From assembly GCF_000716875.1 (NCBI RefSeq), contig NZ_JNWQ01000025.1:1-64000 (forward strand): a stretch of DNA of 64,000 nt, written 5' to 3'. Made by a program: the position numbers and the translations under genes. Below, one piece after another: positions 17,113 to 33,743 of the stretch. A model generated the notes under the pieces. It did no database searches, was not told the origin of the DNA, and saw only the letters and a list, made by a program, of their open reading frames with translations. Every line of letters begins with the position of its first letter. Within the stretch, counting starts at the first letter, position 1. The stretch is from Streptomyces novaecaesareae. Lineage in GTDB: Bacteria; Actinomycetota; Actinomycetes; Streptomycetales; Streptomycetaceae.

Positions 17113-18408
17113 TCACTTCAGCGTGGGGAACCGCCGCAGGTTCGGGCTGAGGGTGGTGCCGACGGCGACGACGGCCAGAGCGGCGCAGCAGATCAGCAGG
17201 CTGCCACGGCTGTTCCCGCCCGACATCAGCAGCCCGCCCACGAGCGGCCCGACCGCGCCGGCGCCGCCCGCGAACAGCCCGACGACACCGCTGAGTCGGC
17301 CGCGCAGCTCGTCGGGCGCGACCGTGAGCTGGTAGGTCATGACCGTCGTGAACGCGGTCGGGATCAGGAAGGCGATCCCGCCGAGCACGACGCCGGTCGG
17401 CACCCCGGTCGGCACCAGGGCCAGCAGCAGCGTCAGCGCCGCCGCCGTCCAGGGGAACCCCAGGATGACCGCGGGCGCGGGCAGGGCGGCGTGCAGCCGG
17501 CCCGCGACCGCGGCGCCCAGCAGCCCGCCGATGCCGAACCCGGTCATCATCACGCCCAGTTCGCCGGGGGCCATGTCGCCCTCGCCGGACATCGCCAGCA
17601 CGATGATGATCAGTGCGGAGATGACCAGTTCGCAGCCCATCAGCCAGACCAGCGTCGGCCTGATCACCGGGTGCCCCAGCACCCAGCGGAACCCGTCGGC
17701 GAGCAGCCCCGCCTTCTCGGGCTCCCGCTCGGACTCCGAACTCCCGGACTCCTCCGCGGATTCCGGCACGGACTCCCGTACGGCTTCCGGTTCCGGCCGG
17801 GGAAGGCGGAGGAAGCACAGCACCACGCAGGACGCCACCAGCAGGACGACGGCGACCCCGAACGGGGCCATCCGGTCGACGGCGAACAGGAAGCCCGCGC
17901 CCGCCGGGCCCAGCAGCGTGGCGATGTACCGGCGCGCGGTGTTGCGCGCCACCGCCTGCGACAGCTGCGACTCGGGGACGACCTGCGGCAGCGCGGCGTG
18001 CTCCGCCGGGTCGAAGGCCGCGCCCAGCAGCCCCTCCGCCACCGCGACCACGAGCACGTGCGCCATGGAGAAGTGGCCCGAGAACAGGGCGATCGCCAGA
18101 CTCGCCATCACCGCCGCCCGGGCGCACTGGCACACCAGCATGACCCGCTTGCGGTCGAAGCGGTCCACCAGCACGCCCGCCGGGACGTTGGCCGCCATGT
18201 GCGCGGCCGCGATGGCGGCGGAGACGGCTCCCATCCGGGCCGCGGAGCCGGTCGCCGCCAGCACCGTCAGCGGGAACGCGATCAGGCAGAGCTGACTGAC
18301 CAGCTCGGACACCAGCTGACTGCCCCACAGCACGTGGTAGTTCCGGTTCCGCGACAGCGGCGGCACTGCCGCCGCTGTCGCGGAACCGGTGTTCACGTCG
18401 ACGGTCAT
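17113..18408 (-). CDS. MFS transporter, likely peptide exporter
   Basis: This is a 431-residue major facilitator with about 12 helices. The loop after helix 2 contains [14 protein letters not shown], the family motif A. A long acidic Glu/Ser-rich insert lies in the central cytoplasmic loop. It is close to the MFS_3 (enterobactin-exporter-like) proteins common in NRPS clusters. Its ATG (18408-18406) overlaps the TGA of the NRPS gene (18407-18405), so the two are translationally coupled. It therefore most likely exports the peptide product. It is the last gene of the NRPS transcript and ends just before the 17029-17082 terminator. Confidence 0.92.
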   Translation of the reverse strand: MTVDVNTGSATAAAVPPLSRNRNYHVLWGSQLVSELVSQLCLIAFPLTVLAATGSAARMGAVSAAIAAAHMAANVPAGVLVDRFDRKRVMLVCQCARAAVMASLAIALFSGHFSMAHVLVVAVAEGLLGAAFDPAEHAALPQVVPESQLSQAVARNTARRYIATLLGPAGAGFLFAVDRMAPFGVAVVLLVASCVVLCFLRLPRPEPEAVRESVPESAEESGSSESEREPEKAGLLADGFRWVLGHPVIRPTLVWLMGCELVISALIIIVLAMSGEGDMAPGELGVMMTGFGIGGLLGAAVAGRLHAALPAPAVILGFPWTAAALTLLLALVPTGVPTGVVLGGIAFLIPTAFTTVMTYQLTVAPDELRGRLSGVVGLFAGGAGAVGPLVGGLLMSGGNSRGSLLICCAALAVVAVGTTLSPNLRRFPTLK

Positions 18409-21400
18409 CCCGTCGCCGTCCCGGTGCGCCGGAGCAGCCGGCCGGCGAGCTGGAGCAGCTCGACCCGGCCCGTCTCCGGGTCGCGGACGAACCGGCCCGT
18501 GTCCGGCACCCCGCCGCCGCCTGCGGCGGCGAACCGCAGGTCGGCGAAGCAGGTCAGTGCGGAGCGCGGCCCGTGCCCGACGGAGAGGGTGAGCCCGTCG
18601 GGGCCCGTCTCGACCAGGCAGTCCCAGTCGCCGTTGGCGTACCGGCCCGCGCACTCGGCCGGCCCGGCGGCCGGCGCCCCCGGATCGGACAGCGCCCGCA
18701 GCGAGTGGTTGGCCACGTCGAGCCCGGCGGCGCCGAGTTCGGCGAGCAGGTCCTCCCACAGCCCGGCCCCGGTGCTCGCGTTGGTGGTGAGCGCCACCGC
18801 CGTCCCGGTCGCCGGGTCGAAGCGCAGGTGGGACCAGGTGCCGTCACCGCTGCCGTCGTGCCCGTGCCAGGTACCGGCGGCGGCGTCGGCGCCGCGGTAC
18901 ACGGCCCAGCCGAGCCCCCAGCCGTCGGCGAGGCCGAACGGCCCGACGGCGAGCTCGCCGGTCAGGTCGCGGAGCATCGCCTCGGCGGCCGCCGGGTCGA
19001 GCACCCCGGACGCCGTCCGGTCGTGCACGCCGGCCAGCCGCACCAGGTCGGCCGCACTGGCCGCCAGCCCCGCGGCGGGGTCGTCGATCGGGGTGAAGGT
19101 CTGCTCGGGCACGGGGAGGAGACCGCCCTGCGCCCCGCTGTTCTGCGCCCCGCCGCCCTGGACGACGTGGCCCTGGGCCACCGGCCGCTCGCCCGGCTGC
19201 CCGTTGGAGGCGGCCGTGATCCCGAGCGGGCTCAGCAGCAGCGACTCCACGGCCGTCCGCCAGTCCGTGCCGGTCAGCACCTCGACCAGGCGGCCCGCGA
19301 GCACGTAGCCGAGGTCGGAGTACGAGAAGGCGGTGCCCGGCCGGTGCAGCACGGCGCTCTCGCCGCAGTGCTGCTCGACCCAGGTGCGCCGGTCGGCGCT
19401 CGGCACCCGCTCCTCGATCGCGGCGACCAGCCCGCCGGTGTGGCTGAGGGCCTGCCGCGCCGTCACCCGGCCGACCGGGCCGGCCGCGGAGAGCTCGGGC
19501 AGGTACGCGCCGATCGGGGCGTCGAGGTCGAGCCGCCCGTCGGCCGCCAGCTGCTGCACGAGCAGCGCCGTCACCGGCTTGGTCAGCGAGGCGATGGGGA
19601 ACGCGGTGTCCGTGGTGACGGGCAGGCCGCTCCCGGCCACCCGCTCCCCGGTCTCGACGGTGATGAGGCGGCCCCCGTGGCGCACGGCGAGCTGTGCGCC
19701 CGGCACCCGGTGCGCACGCGCCAGCTCGGCGAGCCGGGCGGCCAGGAACTCCCGGCTGACGGCCGGGGCCCCGGTGTGCTCCGGTGCGTCGGCCGGCGCC
19801 TGCTGCGCGGAGGCGGGCTGCCGGGGAGCAGCGGGCTCCGTGGCAGTGGGCTCCGTGGCAGTGGGCTCCGTCGCCGAGGGCACCGCGACCCCCGCCAGGC
19901 GCTCGATGGTCGGGTGCGCGAACAGGTCCTTCGGCACCAGGTGCCAGCCGGCCCGCCGGGCCCGGTAGACCACCTGGACGCTCAGCACCGAGTTCCCGCC
20001 GAGGTCGAAGAAGTCGCCGGTCACGTCGATGGTGTCGACCGGGCGGCCGAGCACGTCCGCCCAGATCGCGGCCAGTGCGGCCTCCGTCCCGTCACGCGGG
20101 GCGACCCGGGGCGCGTCGGCGTCGGCCACCGTGCCCGGGGCGGGCAGCGCCCGCCGGTCGACCTTGCCGCTGGGCGTCAGCGGGAACACGTCCAGCTCCA
20201 CGAAGAACGCGGGCACCATGTACGCCGGCAGCTGCCGTGCGAGGTGCGCCTTCAGCTCCGCGGTGGTGGGACTGGTCTCCCCGTGACTCGCCCACTCGCC
20301 TCCGGGGCGGGGGGCCGGCACGAAGTAGGCCGCCAAGTGCTTGTCGCCGGGCCGGTCCTCGCGCGCCACCACGACGGCCGAGCCGACCTCGGGGTGGGTG
20401 TCCAGCACCGTCTCGATCTCGCCGAGCTCGATCCGGAATCCGCGGATCTTGACCTGGTCGTCGGCGCGGCCGACGAACTCCAGGACGCCGTCGGCCCGCC
20501 AGCGGACCACGTCGCCGGTGCGGTACATGCGCTCCCCGGCCGGCCCGAACGGGTCGGCCACGAAGCGGCCGGCGGTCAGGTCGGGGCGGTTGGCGTAGCC
20601 GCGCGCCACGCCTTCACCGGCGATGTACAGCTCACCCGGCACGCCGGGCGGGACCGGCTGGAGGCCGGCGTCGAGCACGTACACCCGGGTGTTGGCGATC
20701 GGCCGGCCGATCGGCGGCGCACCGGCGGCGCCGCGGGTCAGCTCCGCGGCGGTCGACCAGATCGTGGTCTCGGTCGGCCCGTACACGTTGGTCACCGACG
20801 GCGATCCGGCGGTCAGGGCCTCGGCCAGCTCCGCGGGCAGCGCCTCGCCGCCGACGAGCACCCGGACCCGGGCGAGCACGTCGGGAGCGCCCTCGGCCAC
20901 GCCGCGCCACAGGCTCGGCGTCGCCTGCACCACCGTGACGCCCTCGGCGTCGACCACCCGGCGCAGCTCCTCCGGGTCGTGCACCAGCTCCTTGTCGGCC
21001 AGCACCACGGCCGCGCCGCTGATCAGCGGCACGAACAGTTCCAGGTGCGCGATGTCGAACCCGACGGTGGTGACGGCCAGCAGCCGGTCCTCGGGGGTCA
21101 TCGCGGTGCGGTCCCGCATGTCCAGCACGAAGTTGCGCAGGTTGCCGCGGGTGACCACGACGCCCTTGGGCTTGCCGGTGGAACCGGAGGTGTAGAGCGT
21201 GTAGGCGGCGTTGTCCGGGCTCGGCGCCGCGGCCGGTTCCGGCTTGGTGGCCGGGCGGGCCGCCAGTGCGGCGACCACCTCGGGGTCGGTGAGCGAGAGG
21301 GCGGGCGTGCCCTCGGGCAGGTCGAGTACGGCCGTGTCGCCGGTCAGGGCCAGCACCGGGGCCGCGTCCTGCAGCATGAACGCGAGGCGCTCGCGCGGGT

Positions 21401-24400
21401 GGTCCAGGTCCAGCGGCAGGTAGGCCGCGCCCGTCTTCAGCACCGCCAGCATGGCCACCAGCAGTTCGGGCGTGCGCGGGCAGGCCAGGGCGACGATCTG
21501 TTCGGGGCGCAGCCCCTGCGCCACCAGGTGGTGGGCGAGCCGGTTCGCGCGGGCGTCCAGCTCGGCGTAGCCGATCCGGGTGTCGCCGTGCACCAGTGCG
21601 GTGCCCTCCGGGGTGGCCGCGGCCTGCTGTTCGAACAGCTCGACGGTGGTGGCCGGCCCGGTCTGCCGGGCGGTGGCGTTCCACTCGTCCAGCAGGACGG
21701 TCCGCTCGCCGGCGGGCAGCACGGGCAGCCGGCCGATCGGGGCCTGCGCGTGGTCGGCGAAGGCGTCCAGCAGGGTCGCCAGGCGTTCGGCGATCCGCTC
21801 CACGGTGTCCGCGTCGAACAGGCGCGGGTCGTAGCCGAGGCGCAGGTGCAGTTCGTCGGTGGTGTAGGCGGTGAGCGTGAGCGCGTAGTTGGTCTCCTCC
21901 GCGCCGTTGCTCTCGCGCACCACGAGGCCGTACCGGGCGGCCGCGTCGCGGTCGTACGGGAAGCTCTCGAAGATGACGATGCTGTCGAACAGGTCCGAGC
22001 CCCTCGGGACCTCGCTCCAGCCGCGCACCTGTGCCAGCGACACGTGCTCGAACTGCCGGGTCTCGACCTGCTCGTCCTGCATCCGCTGCAGCCAGGACAC
22101 CAGGTCGAGGCCGCTGTCCACGGTGGTCCGTACGGGCAGCGTGTTGATGAACAGGCCGACGATCTCGTCCGCGCCCGCCAGTTCCGCGGGGCGGCCGGAC
22201 ACCGTCGCGCCGAAGCACACGTCGCGCTCGCCGCTGTGCCGCGCGAGCAGCAGCGCCCACGCGCCCTGCACGACGCTGTTCACCGTCAGCCGGGCGCCCT
22301 TGGCGAACTCGTAGAGCCGGCGCGAGCGTTCGGCGGGCAGCCGCAGGTTCACGTCGCGCGAGGAGCGCGCGTCGTGCGCGGTCGACGGCACCCGGTCGAA
22401 CGGCAGCGGGGTGGCCGCCGCGAAGCCCGCCATGGTGCGGCGCCAGTGCGCCTCGGCGGCGGCGTCGTCCTGCTCGGCCAGCCACTGCACGTAGTCCCGG
22501 TACGGGCGGCGCGGCTTCGGCGCCGGGGTGGGCGCGCCGCTGAGCGCGGCGTGCTCCTCGAACACCTGGGCCAGCGCGTCGGCGAAGCTCCACCCGTCGA
22601 GCAGCAGGTGGTGGGTGGACCAGAAGACCTGGACGCTCTCCGCCGACAGCCGGGCGATGGTCAGCCGCATGAGCGGCGCCTCGGCCAGGTCGACCTCCAG
22701 CGAGGGCAGGCCCTCCCACAGCGACCGCGACCGCGCGTCCTGCTCCTCCTCGGAGAGGCCGCTCCAGTCCAGGTGCGTCACGGGCAGCCGCACGTCGCGG
22801 CGGACGATCTGGAGCGGGACGTCCACGTCGGCCCCGACCACGGCGGTGCGCAGGATCGGGGTGCGGTCCACGACGCGCTGGAACGCGTCGGCGAGGCGCT
22901 GCGGGTCGTCCACGCCGTCCAGCACCGCGCCGAAGTGCGTGAGGTACACGTCGCCGTCGCCGCCGAGCGAGTGGAACAGCATGCCGCTCTGCATCGGGGT
23001 GAGCGGGTAGACGTCCTCCACCGAGCGGCCGTCGCCGGCGATCCGGTCCACCGCCGCCTGGTCCAGCCCGGCCAGCGGGAAGTCGGACGGGGTGCACCCG
23101 CCGGCGCCGGGCAGGGCGCAGTGCTCGACGATCTGCTCCAGCGCCGCGAGGAACGCCTCGGCCAGCCGGGCGACCGTCTCCTCGCGGTGAACGTTCCCTG
23201 AGTACTCCCAGCCGAACTCCAGCTCGCCGTCGCGGACCATGCCGGTGACCTCGATCAGGCACTGCCGGGCCTGCTCGGGGCTGCGGTCGGGCACGCCCGG
23301 GTTCTCGCACCAGCCCTGGAAGAGCCCGGCGTCGCCGGTGCCGGCGTCGAAGCGGCCGTGGTAGTTGAACCCGACCTGGCACTGCCGGCCCCGGCCCAGT
23401 GCGCCCGCCTCGCCGAGGTAGCGCAGGGCGCCGTAGCCCAGGCCGCGGGAGGGTACGGTGCGCAGCTGCTCCTTGACGGCCTTCAGGGTGGCGCCCCAGT
23501 CCTCGCCCTCGGGCAGGTCCAGCGCCACGGGGAACACCGTGGTGAACCAGCCGACGGTGCGCGAGAGGTCGACGTCGTCGAAGAGGTCCTCGCGTCCGTG
23601 GCCCTCCAGCTCGACCGGCACGGTGCCGCCGGCCCAGTCGCGCAGCACCCGGGCGAGGGCGCTGAGCAGCACGTCGTTGACCTGCGTGCGGTACGCCTCG
23701 GGCACCTTGCGCAGCAGCGCGTCGGTGCGTTCGGCGCTCAGCCGCCGGGTCAGGGTGCGCGCGGAGCCGGCGGTGTTTTCGCCGTGGAGGTCCACCGGCA
23801 GCTCGGCGGCGTTCGTGGTGGCCTTCTCGACGCCGGTCCAGTAGTCCAGTTCGGCGTCGAAGCCGCCGTCGGCGACCAGGCCGGTGAGGCGCTGCGACCA
23901 GTCCCGGAACGAAGTGGACTTGGGGCCCAGGTCCACCTTCTGTCCGAGGGCCGCCTGCCGGTGCCCGGTGTCCAGGTCGGCCATGATGACGCGCCAGGAG
24001 ACGGCGTCCACGACGTAGTGGTGCGCGGCGAGGAACAGGCGGGGGGCCTGGCCGGCGCCGAGGGTGAACAGCACGCCCTTGAACAGCGGGCCGGTGCGGA
24101 TGTCGAACCCGGTCTGCGCCGCGGTGATCGCCGCGCGCAGCGCCTCGTCCCGTGCGGTGTCGTCGAGGCCGGAGAGGTCGACGGTGTCGAGGACGGTGCC
24201 GTCCGCCGCGGTGGCCTCGGCGGCGTCGTTGCGCTGGCGCCACACCCCGCCGACCTGTTCGGCCCTGATCCGCAGGATGTCGTGGTGGTCGAGGACGGCG
24301 GTGAACGCGGCGCTCAGCGCGTCGGCGTCGACCTCGGTGTCCAGTTCGAGGAACAGGGACTGGTTGAAGTGGCCGGGGGCGTCGGGGAACTCCTCGAAGT

Positions 24401-27400
24401 ACCAGTGCTGGACGGGCGTCAGCGGCACCGGGCCGACCACCGGGCCCTGCTCGGCGTCGGGCGCGGTCAGCACGGTGACCTCGCCGGCCAGTTCGGCGAT
24501 GGTCTGGCGCAGGAACATCTGCTTGGTGGTCAGCCGGAGGTTGGACCGCCGGGCGAGCGACACCACCTGGAGGCTGAGGATCGAGTCGCCGCCGAGGTTG
24601 AAGAAGTTGTCCTCGACGCCGATCCGGTCGGGCTCCACACCCAGGACCTTCGCCCAGACGTCGACGAGTACGGTCTCCACGGGGGTGCGCGGCGCGACGC
24701 GCTGGGACGGGTCGGCCTCGGGCTCGGCCACCTCGGGCAGGGCGCGCCGGTCGAGGGTGCCGTTCGGGGTCATCGGCAGCTCGTCGAGGACCATGATCGC
24801 CGAGGGCACGGCCTGGCTCGGCAGGTTGCCGGCCAGGAACGCCCGGAGTTCGGCGAGGTCGGGCGCCGTGCTGCCGGCGGGCACCACGTAGCCGAAGAGC
24901 CGGGTGTGGCCGCCCTCGACCCGCCGCGCGACCGCCGCGGCGGTGGCGACATCGGGGTGGCGGGCCAGTGCGGTCTCCACCTCGCCGAGCTCCACCCGGA
25001 AGCCGCGGATCTTGACCTGGTCGTCGGCGCGGCCGAGGTACTCCAGGTTGCCGTCGCCGCGCCAGCGCACCACGTCGCCGGTGCGGTAGAACCGGCCGGT
25101 GCCCGGGCCGAGGACGTCGTGGGGGAACCGCTCGGCGCTCAACTCGGGCCGGTCCCAGTAGCCCTGGGCGATGCCGCCGCCGCCGATGTAGAGCTCGCCG
25201 GGCACCCCGATCGGCACCGGGCGGAGCAGCTCGTCGACGACGTACACGGTGGTGTTCACCATCGGCTTGCCGATCGGGACGATCGGCGAGGGCTCGACCG
25301 GGTCCCCGCGCAGCGCGAACACGGTGGAGTCCACCGTCGTCTCGGTCGCGCCGTACGCGTTGACCGTCAGGGTGTCGGGGCCGACGTGTTCGAGCAGGTC
25401 GGCGGCGTCGCCGGCGAGCCAGCCCTCGGCGCCCAGGGAGAGCAGCCGCACCGACTCCAGGCCGCCGCCTCCGCGCCAGGCCAGCTCGGTGCTGATCGCC
25501 CGGGCCAGCGACGGCGTGGTGGCCAGGATCTCCGGGCGGACCTCGGCGATCAGGTCGGCCAGCGCGGGCGGGTCGGTCACCACCTCCGCCGGGCAGACCA
25601 CCATCTCGCCGCCGAAGAGCGCGGAGAACAGGAAGTCGCCGAGGAAGAGGTCGACGCCGAAGCTGGCCACGCACAGGGCGCGGCCGCAGATCTCGCTCAG
25701 GCCGTACTGGGCGTTCCAGGCCCGCAGGATGTGGTGCACGTTGCGGTGGCTGATCTGCACGCCCTTGGGCTTGCCGGTGGTGCCCGAGGTGTAGATCACG
25801 TAGACGAGGTCGTCCACGCAGACCCCGGACTCCGGCGCGTCGTCCGGCAGGGCCTCGATCACCGCGCGGTCGCGGTCGAGGACGACCATGGTCGCCTCGT
25901 GCCCGGCGACCCGGTCCGCCACGGCGGTCTGGGTGACGACCACCGGTGCGGCGGCGTCCTCCAGCATCATGCTGATGCGCTGCGCCGGGTAGTCCGGGTC
26001 GAGCGGCACGAACGCCGCGCCCGACTTCATCACGCCGAGCAGCGCAACCATCGCGTCCACGCCGCGCTCGACGCACACGCCGACCAGCGTGCCCGGGCCG
26101 ACGCCCAGGCCGATCAGGTGCCGCGCCAGCTGGTTGGAGCGGGCCTCCAGCGCGGCGAAGGTCAGTTCCCGGCCGGCGCAGCTCACCGCGACCGCGTCGG
26201 GGGTGATCGCGGCCTGCTCGTCGTACAGCTCGTGCACGCACCGGGAGGGGCCGTACTCGACGACGGGGCCGTTCCATTCGGTGTGCAGCAGGTGCAGTTC
26301 GGCGTCGGGGAGCATCGGCAGGTCGCGCATCGGGGCGTCCGGCTGCGCGGCGATGCCGTCGAGCAGCGTCACCAGGTGGCCGCTCATCCGCTCGATCGTC
26401 GCCGGGTCGAACAGGTCGGTGCTGTACTCGATGTAGCCGGTGAGCGCGCCCGCCTGCTCGAAGAAGTCGAGGGAGACGTCCAGCTTGGCCACGTGCAGCG
26501 GCGGGTCGACCTCGGTGACCCGCAGGCCGGGCAGTTCGGTCTTGGCCTCCAGCGCGTTCTGGAGGTTGACCATCACCTGCACCAGGGGCGGCCGGCTCGG
26601 GTCGCGCTCCGGCCGCAGGATGTCGACCAGCCGCTGGAAGGGCACCTCCTCGTTGGCGAACGCGTCGAGCACGGTGGAGCGGACGTCGCCGAGGAAGTCG
26701 GTGAAGGACCGCGCCTCGTCCACCTGCGAGCGCAGCACCACGGTGTTGCTGAAGTAGCCGACGAGGCGCTCCAGTTCGACCCGGCCGCGGCCGGCGGTCA
26801 CCGAGCCCACCGCGATGTCCTGCTGCCCCGAGTAGCGGGAGAACATCAGCTGGCTCGCGGCCACCAGGGTCATGAACAGCGTGGCGCCGGTGCGCGAGCC
26901 GAGTTCGGTCAGCCGCCGGGTCAACTCCCCGGGCACGGCGATCTCGTGGATCGCGCCCGCGGAGCCGAGCACCGGGGGCCGCGGGCGGTCCGAGGGCAGC
27001 TCCACCGGGGACAGCCCGGCCAGCTGCTTGCGCCAGTAGTCGAGCTGCCCCGCCACCTCCGGCCCGGCGAGGCGTTCCTGCTGCCAGGCCGCGTAGTCCG
27101 CGTACTGCACCGGGAGGTCCGGCAGTTCGGCCGCCTCGCCGCGCACCCGGGCCGCGTACCCGGTGTTGAGCTCCTCGACCAGGAGCCCGATGGACCAGCC
27201 GTCGCCGATGATGTGGTGCAGGCCCAGCACCAGCACGTGCTCGTCCGCGGCGAGCCGCAGCAGCGACACCCGGAACAGCGGGCCGCGGCGCAGGTCGAAC
27301 GGGGTGGACGCCTCGCGCTCCAGGCAGCGGCCGAGTTCGGCGCTGCGCTCGGGCTCCGGCAGGCCGGCGAGGTCGACGACCTCGACGGGCACGCGAGCGG

Positions 27401-27755
27401 GCTCGTGCACCACCTGGGTGCCGCGGCCCTCGACCTCGCCGATGGTGGTGCGCAGCGCCTCGTGCCGGGCGACCACGGCGTCCAGGGCCGCGCGCAGCGC
27501 CTCGACGTCCAGGTCGCCGGTCAGCCGCAGCACCCGCGGGGCGTTGTACTCGACGCTGCCCGGGTTCAGTTCGGCCAGGAACCACAGCCCCTGCTGGCTC
27601 GCCGACAGGGGCAGCCCGCCGTCCCGGGGCACCGGGGCGATCGGGCTCTCCTCGGGAACGGGCTCGGCCTCACCGGCGAGCTGGCGCAGGAGGAGCTCCC
27701 GCAGGTGGTCGGGCAGTGCCGACAGCTGGTCCTTCGCGGCGGATGGCAGTTCCAT
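18405..27755 (-). CDS. NRPS, modules 3 and 4: C-A-T-E-C-A-T-TE(PBP type)
   Basis: This 3116-residue synthetase reads as follows. C3 has HHIIGDGWS near 183. A3 has [11 protein letters not shown] near 658. T3 has [10 protein letters not shown] near 1059. An epimerisation domain has [11 protein letters not shown] near 1246. C4, presumably D-accepting, has HHLLLDGWS near 1718. A4 has [11 protein letters not shown] near 2191. T4 has [10 protein letters not shown] near 2586. After a Thr-Glu-Pro-rich linker comes a serine beta-lactamase/S12-type domain with SLTK near 2723, YSD near 2811 and HDGSG near 2967, in place of an alpha/beta-hydrolase thioesterase. By eye the A4 pocket code is D-I-L-Q-L-G-V-I-W-K, one residue from the known glycine code. 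A3 is odd: Gly replaces Asp235 (SFGVDLF) and Thr replaces the A10 lysine (NGTLDR). PBP-type thioesterases cyclise peptides ending in a D-residue or Gly, which fits A4. The start is ATG 27755 with AGAAGAG upstream. Confidence 0.95.
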   Translation of the reverse strand: MELPSAAKDQLSALPDHLRELLLRQLAGEAEPVPEESPIAPVPRDGGLPLSASQQGLWFLAELNPGSVEYNAPRVLRLTGDLDVEALRAALDAVVARHEALRTTIGEVEGRGTQVVHEPARVPVEVVDLAGLPEPERSAELGRCLEREASTPFDLRRGPLFRVSLLRLAADEHVLVLGLHHIIGDGWSIGLLVEELNTGYAARVRGEAAELPDLPVQYADYAAWQQERLAGPEVAGQLDYWRKQLAGLSPVELPSDRPRPPVLGSAGAIHEIAVPGELTRRLTELGSRTGATLFMTLVAASQLMFSRYSGQQDIAVGSVTAGRGRVELERLVGYFSNTVVLRSQVDEARSFTDFLGDVRSTVLDAFANEEVPFQRLVDILRPERDPSRPPLVQVMVNLQNALEAKTELPGLRVTEVDPPLHVAKLDVSLDFFEQAGALTGYIEYSTDLFDPATIERMSGHLVTLLDGIAAQPDAPMRDLPMLPDAELHLLHTEWNGPVVEYGPSRCVHELYDEQAAITPDAVAVSCAGRELTFAALEARSNQLARHLIGLGVGPGTLVGVCVERGVDAMVALLGVMKSGAAFVPLDPDYPAQRISMMLEDAAAPVVVTQTAVADRVAGHEATMVVLDRDRAVIEALPDDAPESGVCVDDLVYVIYTSGTTGKPKGVQISHRNVHHILRAWNAQYGLSEICGRALCVASFGVDLFLGDFLFSALFGGEMVVCPAEVVTDPPALADLIAEVRPEILATTPSLARAISTELAWRGGGGLESVRLLSLGAEGWLAGDAADLLEHVGPDTLTVNAYGATETTVDSTVFALRGDPVEPSPIVPIGKPMVNTTVYVVDELLRPVPIGVPGELYIGGGGIAQGYWDRPELSAERFPHDVLGPGTGRFYRTGDVVRWRGDGNLEYLGRADDQVKIRGFRVELGEVETALARHPDVATAAAVARRVEGGHTRLFGYVVPAGSTAPDLAELRAFLAGNLPSQAVPSAIMVLDELPMTPNGTLDRRALPEVAEPEADPSQRVAPRTPVETVLVDVWAKVLGVEPDRIGVEDNFFNLGGDSILSLQVVSLARRSNLRLTTKQMFLRQTIAELAGEVTVLTAPDAEQGPVVGPVPLTPVQHWYFEEFPDAPGHFNQSLFLELDTEVDADALSAAFTAVLDHHDILRIRAEQVGGVWRQRNDAAEATAADGTVLDTVDLSGLDDTARDEALRAAITAAQTGFDIRTGPLFKGVLFTLGAGQAPRLFLAAHHYVVDAVSWRVIMADLDTGHRQAALGQKVDLGPKSTSFRDWSQRLTGLVADGGFDAELDYWTGVEKATTNAAELPVDLHGENTAGSARTLTRRLSAERTDALLRKVPEAYRTQVNDVLLSALARVLRDWAGGTVPVELEGHGREDLFDDVDLSRTVGWFTTVFPVALDLPEGEDWGATLKAVKEQLRTVPSRGLGYGALRYLGEAGALGRGRQCQVGFNYHGRFDAGTGDAGLFQGWCENPGVPDRSPEQARQCLIEVTGMVRDGELEFGWEYSGNVHREETVARLAEAFLAALEQIVEHCALPGAGGCTPSDFPLAGLDQAAVDRIAGDGRSVEDVYPLTPMQSGMLFHSLGGDGDVYLTHFGAVLDGVDDPQRLADAFQRVVDRTPILRTAVVGADVDVPLQIVRRDVRLPVTHLDWSGLSEEEQDARSRSLWEGLPSLEVDLAEAPLMRLTIARLSAESVQVFWSTHHLLLDGWSFADALAQVFEEHAALSGAPTPAPKPRRPYRDYVQWLAEQDDAAAEAHWRRTMAGFAAATPLPFDRVPSTAHDARSSRDVNLRLPAERSRRLYEFAKGARLTVNSVVQGAWALLLARHSGERDVCFGATVSGRPAELAGADEIVGLFINTLPVRTTVDSGLDLVSWLQRMQDEQVETRQFEHVSLAQVRGWSEVPRGSDLFDSIVIFESFPYDRDAAARYGLVVRESNGAEETNYALTLTAYTTDELHLRLGYDPRLFDADTVERIAERLATLLDAFADHAQAPIGRLPVLPAGERTVLLDEWNATARQTGPATTVELFEQQAAATPEGTALVHGDTRIGYAELDARANRLAHHLVAQGLRPEQIVALACPRTPELLVAMLAVLKTGAAYLPLDLDHPRERLAFMLQDAAPVLALTGDTAVLDLPEGTPALSLTDPEVVAALAARPATKPEPAAAPSPDNAAYTLYTSGSTGKPKGVVVTRGNLRNFVLDMRDRTAMTPEDRLLAVTTVGFDIAHLELFVPLISGAAVVLADKELVHDPEELRRVVDAEGVTVVQATPSLWRGVAEGAPDVLARVRVLVGGEALPAELAEALTAGSPSVTNVYGPTETTIWSTAAELTRGAAGAPPIGRPIANTRVYVLDAGLQPVPPGVPGELYIAGEGVARGYANRPDLTAGRFVADPFGPAGERMYRTGDVVRWRADGVLEFVGRADDQVKIRGFRIELGEIETVLDTHPEVGSAVVVAREDRPGDKHLAAYFVPAPRPGGEWASHGETSPTTAELKAHLARQLPAYMVPAFFVELDVFPLTPSGKVDRRALPAPGTVADADAPRVAPRDGTEAALAAIWADVLGRPVDTIDVTGDFFDLGGNSVLSVQVVYRARRAGWHLVPKDLFAHPTIERLAGVAVPSATEPTATEPTATEPAAPRQPASAQQAPADAPEHTGAPAVSREFLAARLAELARAHRVPGAQLAVRHGGRLITVETGERVAGSGLPVTTDTAFPIASLTKPVTALLVQQLAADGRLDLDAPIGAYLPELSAAGPVGRVTARQALSHTGGLVAAIEERVPSADRRTWVEQHCGESAVLHRPGTAFSYSDLGYVLAGRLVEVLTGTDWRTAVESLLLSPLGITAASNGQPGERPVAQGHVVQGGGAQNSGAQGGLLPVPEQTFTPIDDPAAGLAASAADLVRLAGVHDRTASGVLDPAAAEAMLRDLTGELAVGPFGLADGWGLGWAVYRGADAAAGTWHGHDGSGDGTWSHLRFDPATGTAVALTTNASTGAGLWEDLLAELGAAGLDVANHSLRALSDPGAPAAGPAECAGRYANGDWDCLVETGPDGLTLSVGHGPRSALTCFADLRFAAAGGGGVPDTGRFVRDPETGRVELLQLAGRLLRRTGTATG

Positions 27756-27801
27756 GCTGTTCTCTTCTCTCCACATTCACAAGCGCGGGTCCGACGCGTT
27801 T

Positions 27802-33408
<5,607 letters not shown>

Positions 33409-33491
33409 GTGCGGTCTCCCCCTCGGTCTGCGCATCGCTGACACGGCGGAGGCCGTGCCTGGTCGCCCAGTCTCCCCAGAGGGGACGCGGC

Positions 33492-33532
33492 CCAGCTACG
33501 CACTTGACGGAAGAGCGAAACAGGGCGGTCAG
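33492..33532 (-). promoter_or_regulatory. Shared cluster promoter element, copy C (NRPS1)
   Basis: This 41-base block, 84-124 bases before the NRPS1 start, matches the blocks upstream of the halogenase (44077-44117) and the oxygenase (47318-47358) at about 29 of 41 positions without gaps. Conserved parts on the + strand are CAGC, CTTGAC, GAAA and GTCAG. TTGACSG and CGGTCAR form an imperfect inverted repeat. It is probably a binding site for a cluster regulator. Confidence 0.6.
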
Positions 33533-33582
33533 CAGGCGTTTTGCCGATGGCCGATCGTGCGGGGGCGCGCCGGGGCGCGGCC

Positions 33583-33674
33583 CGGAACACGGCCCGGGAA
33601 ACGGTCCGGAAAGCGCTCGGGAAACGGCCTGGGAAACGGCCTGGGAAGCAACTCGGGAAGCGCTCGGGAACGCC
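33583..33674. repeat. Tandem 11-12-bp repeats upstream of NRPS1
   Basis: About eight imperfect units with consensus YGGGAAACGGCC follow one another at 11-12-bp spacing, close to one DNA turn. The best are CGGGAAACGGCC (33618) and TGGGAAACGGCC (33630). They lie 175-266 bases before the NRPS1 start and directly beside the terminator of the ABC operon. Direct repeats at this spacing are typical of sites bound side by side by an activator such as a SARP, but no SARP gene is visible here. Confidence 0.55.
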
Positions 33675-33707
33675 GATGGCGCCGCCGGAGATCCGGCGGC
33701 GCCATCG
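33674..33707 (-). terminator. Terminator of the ABC transporter operon
   Basis: The arms CGATGGCGCCGCCGG (33674-33688) and its perfect complement (33693-33707) surround the loop AGAT, 37 bases after the permease stop. It separates the ABC operon from the NRPS operon, both of which are read leftwards, so NRPS1 needs its own promoter. Confidence 0.8.
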
Positions 33708-33743
33708 CCTGCGTCCCGCGGCCTCAGCCGCCCGCGGGGCCGC

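Noticed and set aside
33583..33674. CRISPR array
   Set aside because: Units are only 11-12 bp, contiguous and imperfect, without spacers or cas genes.
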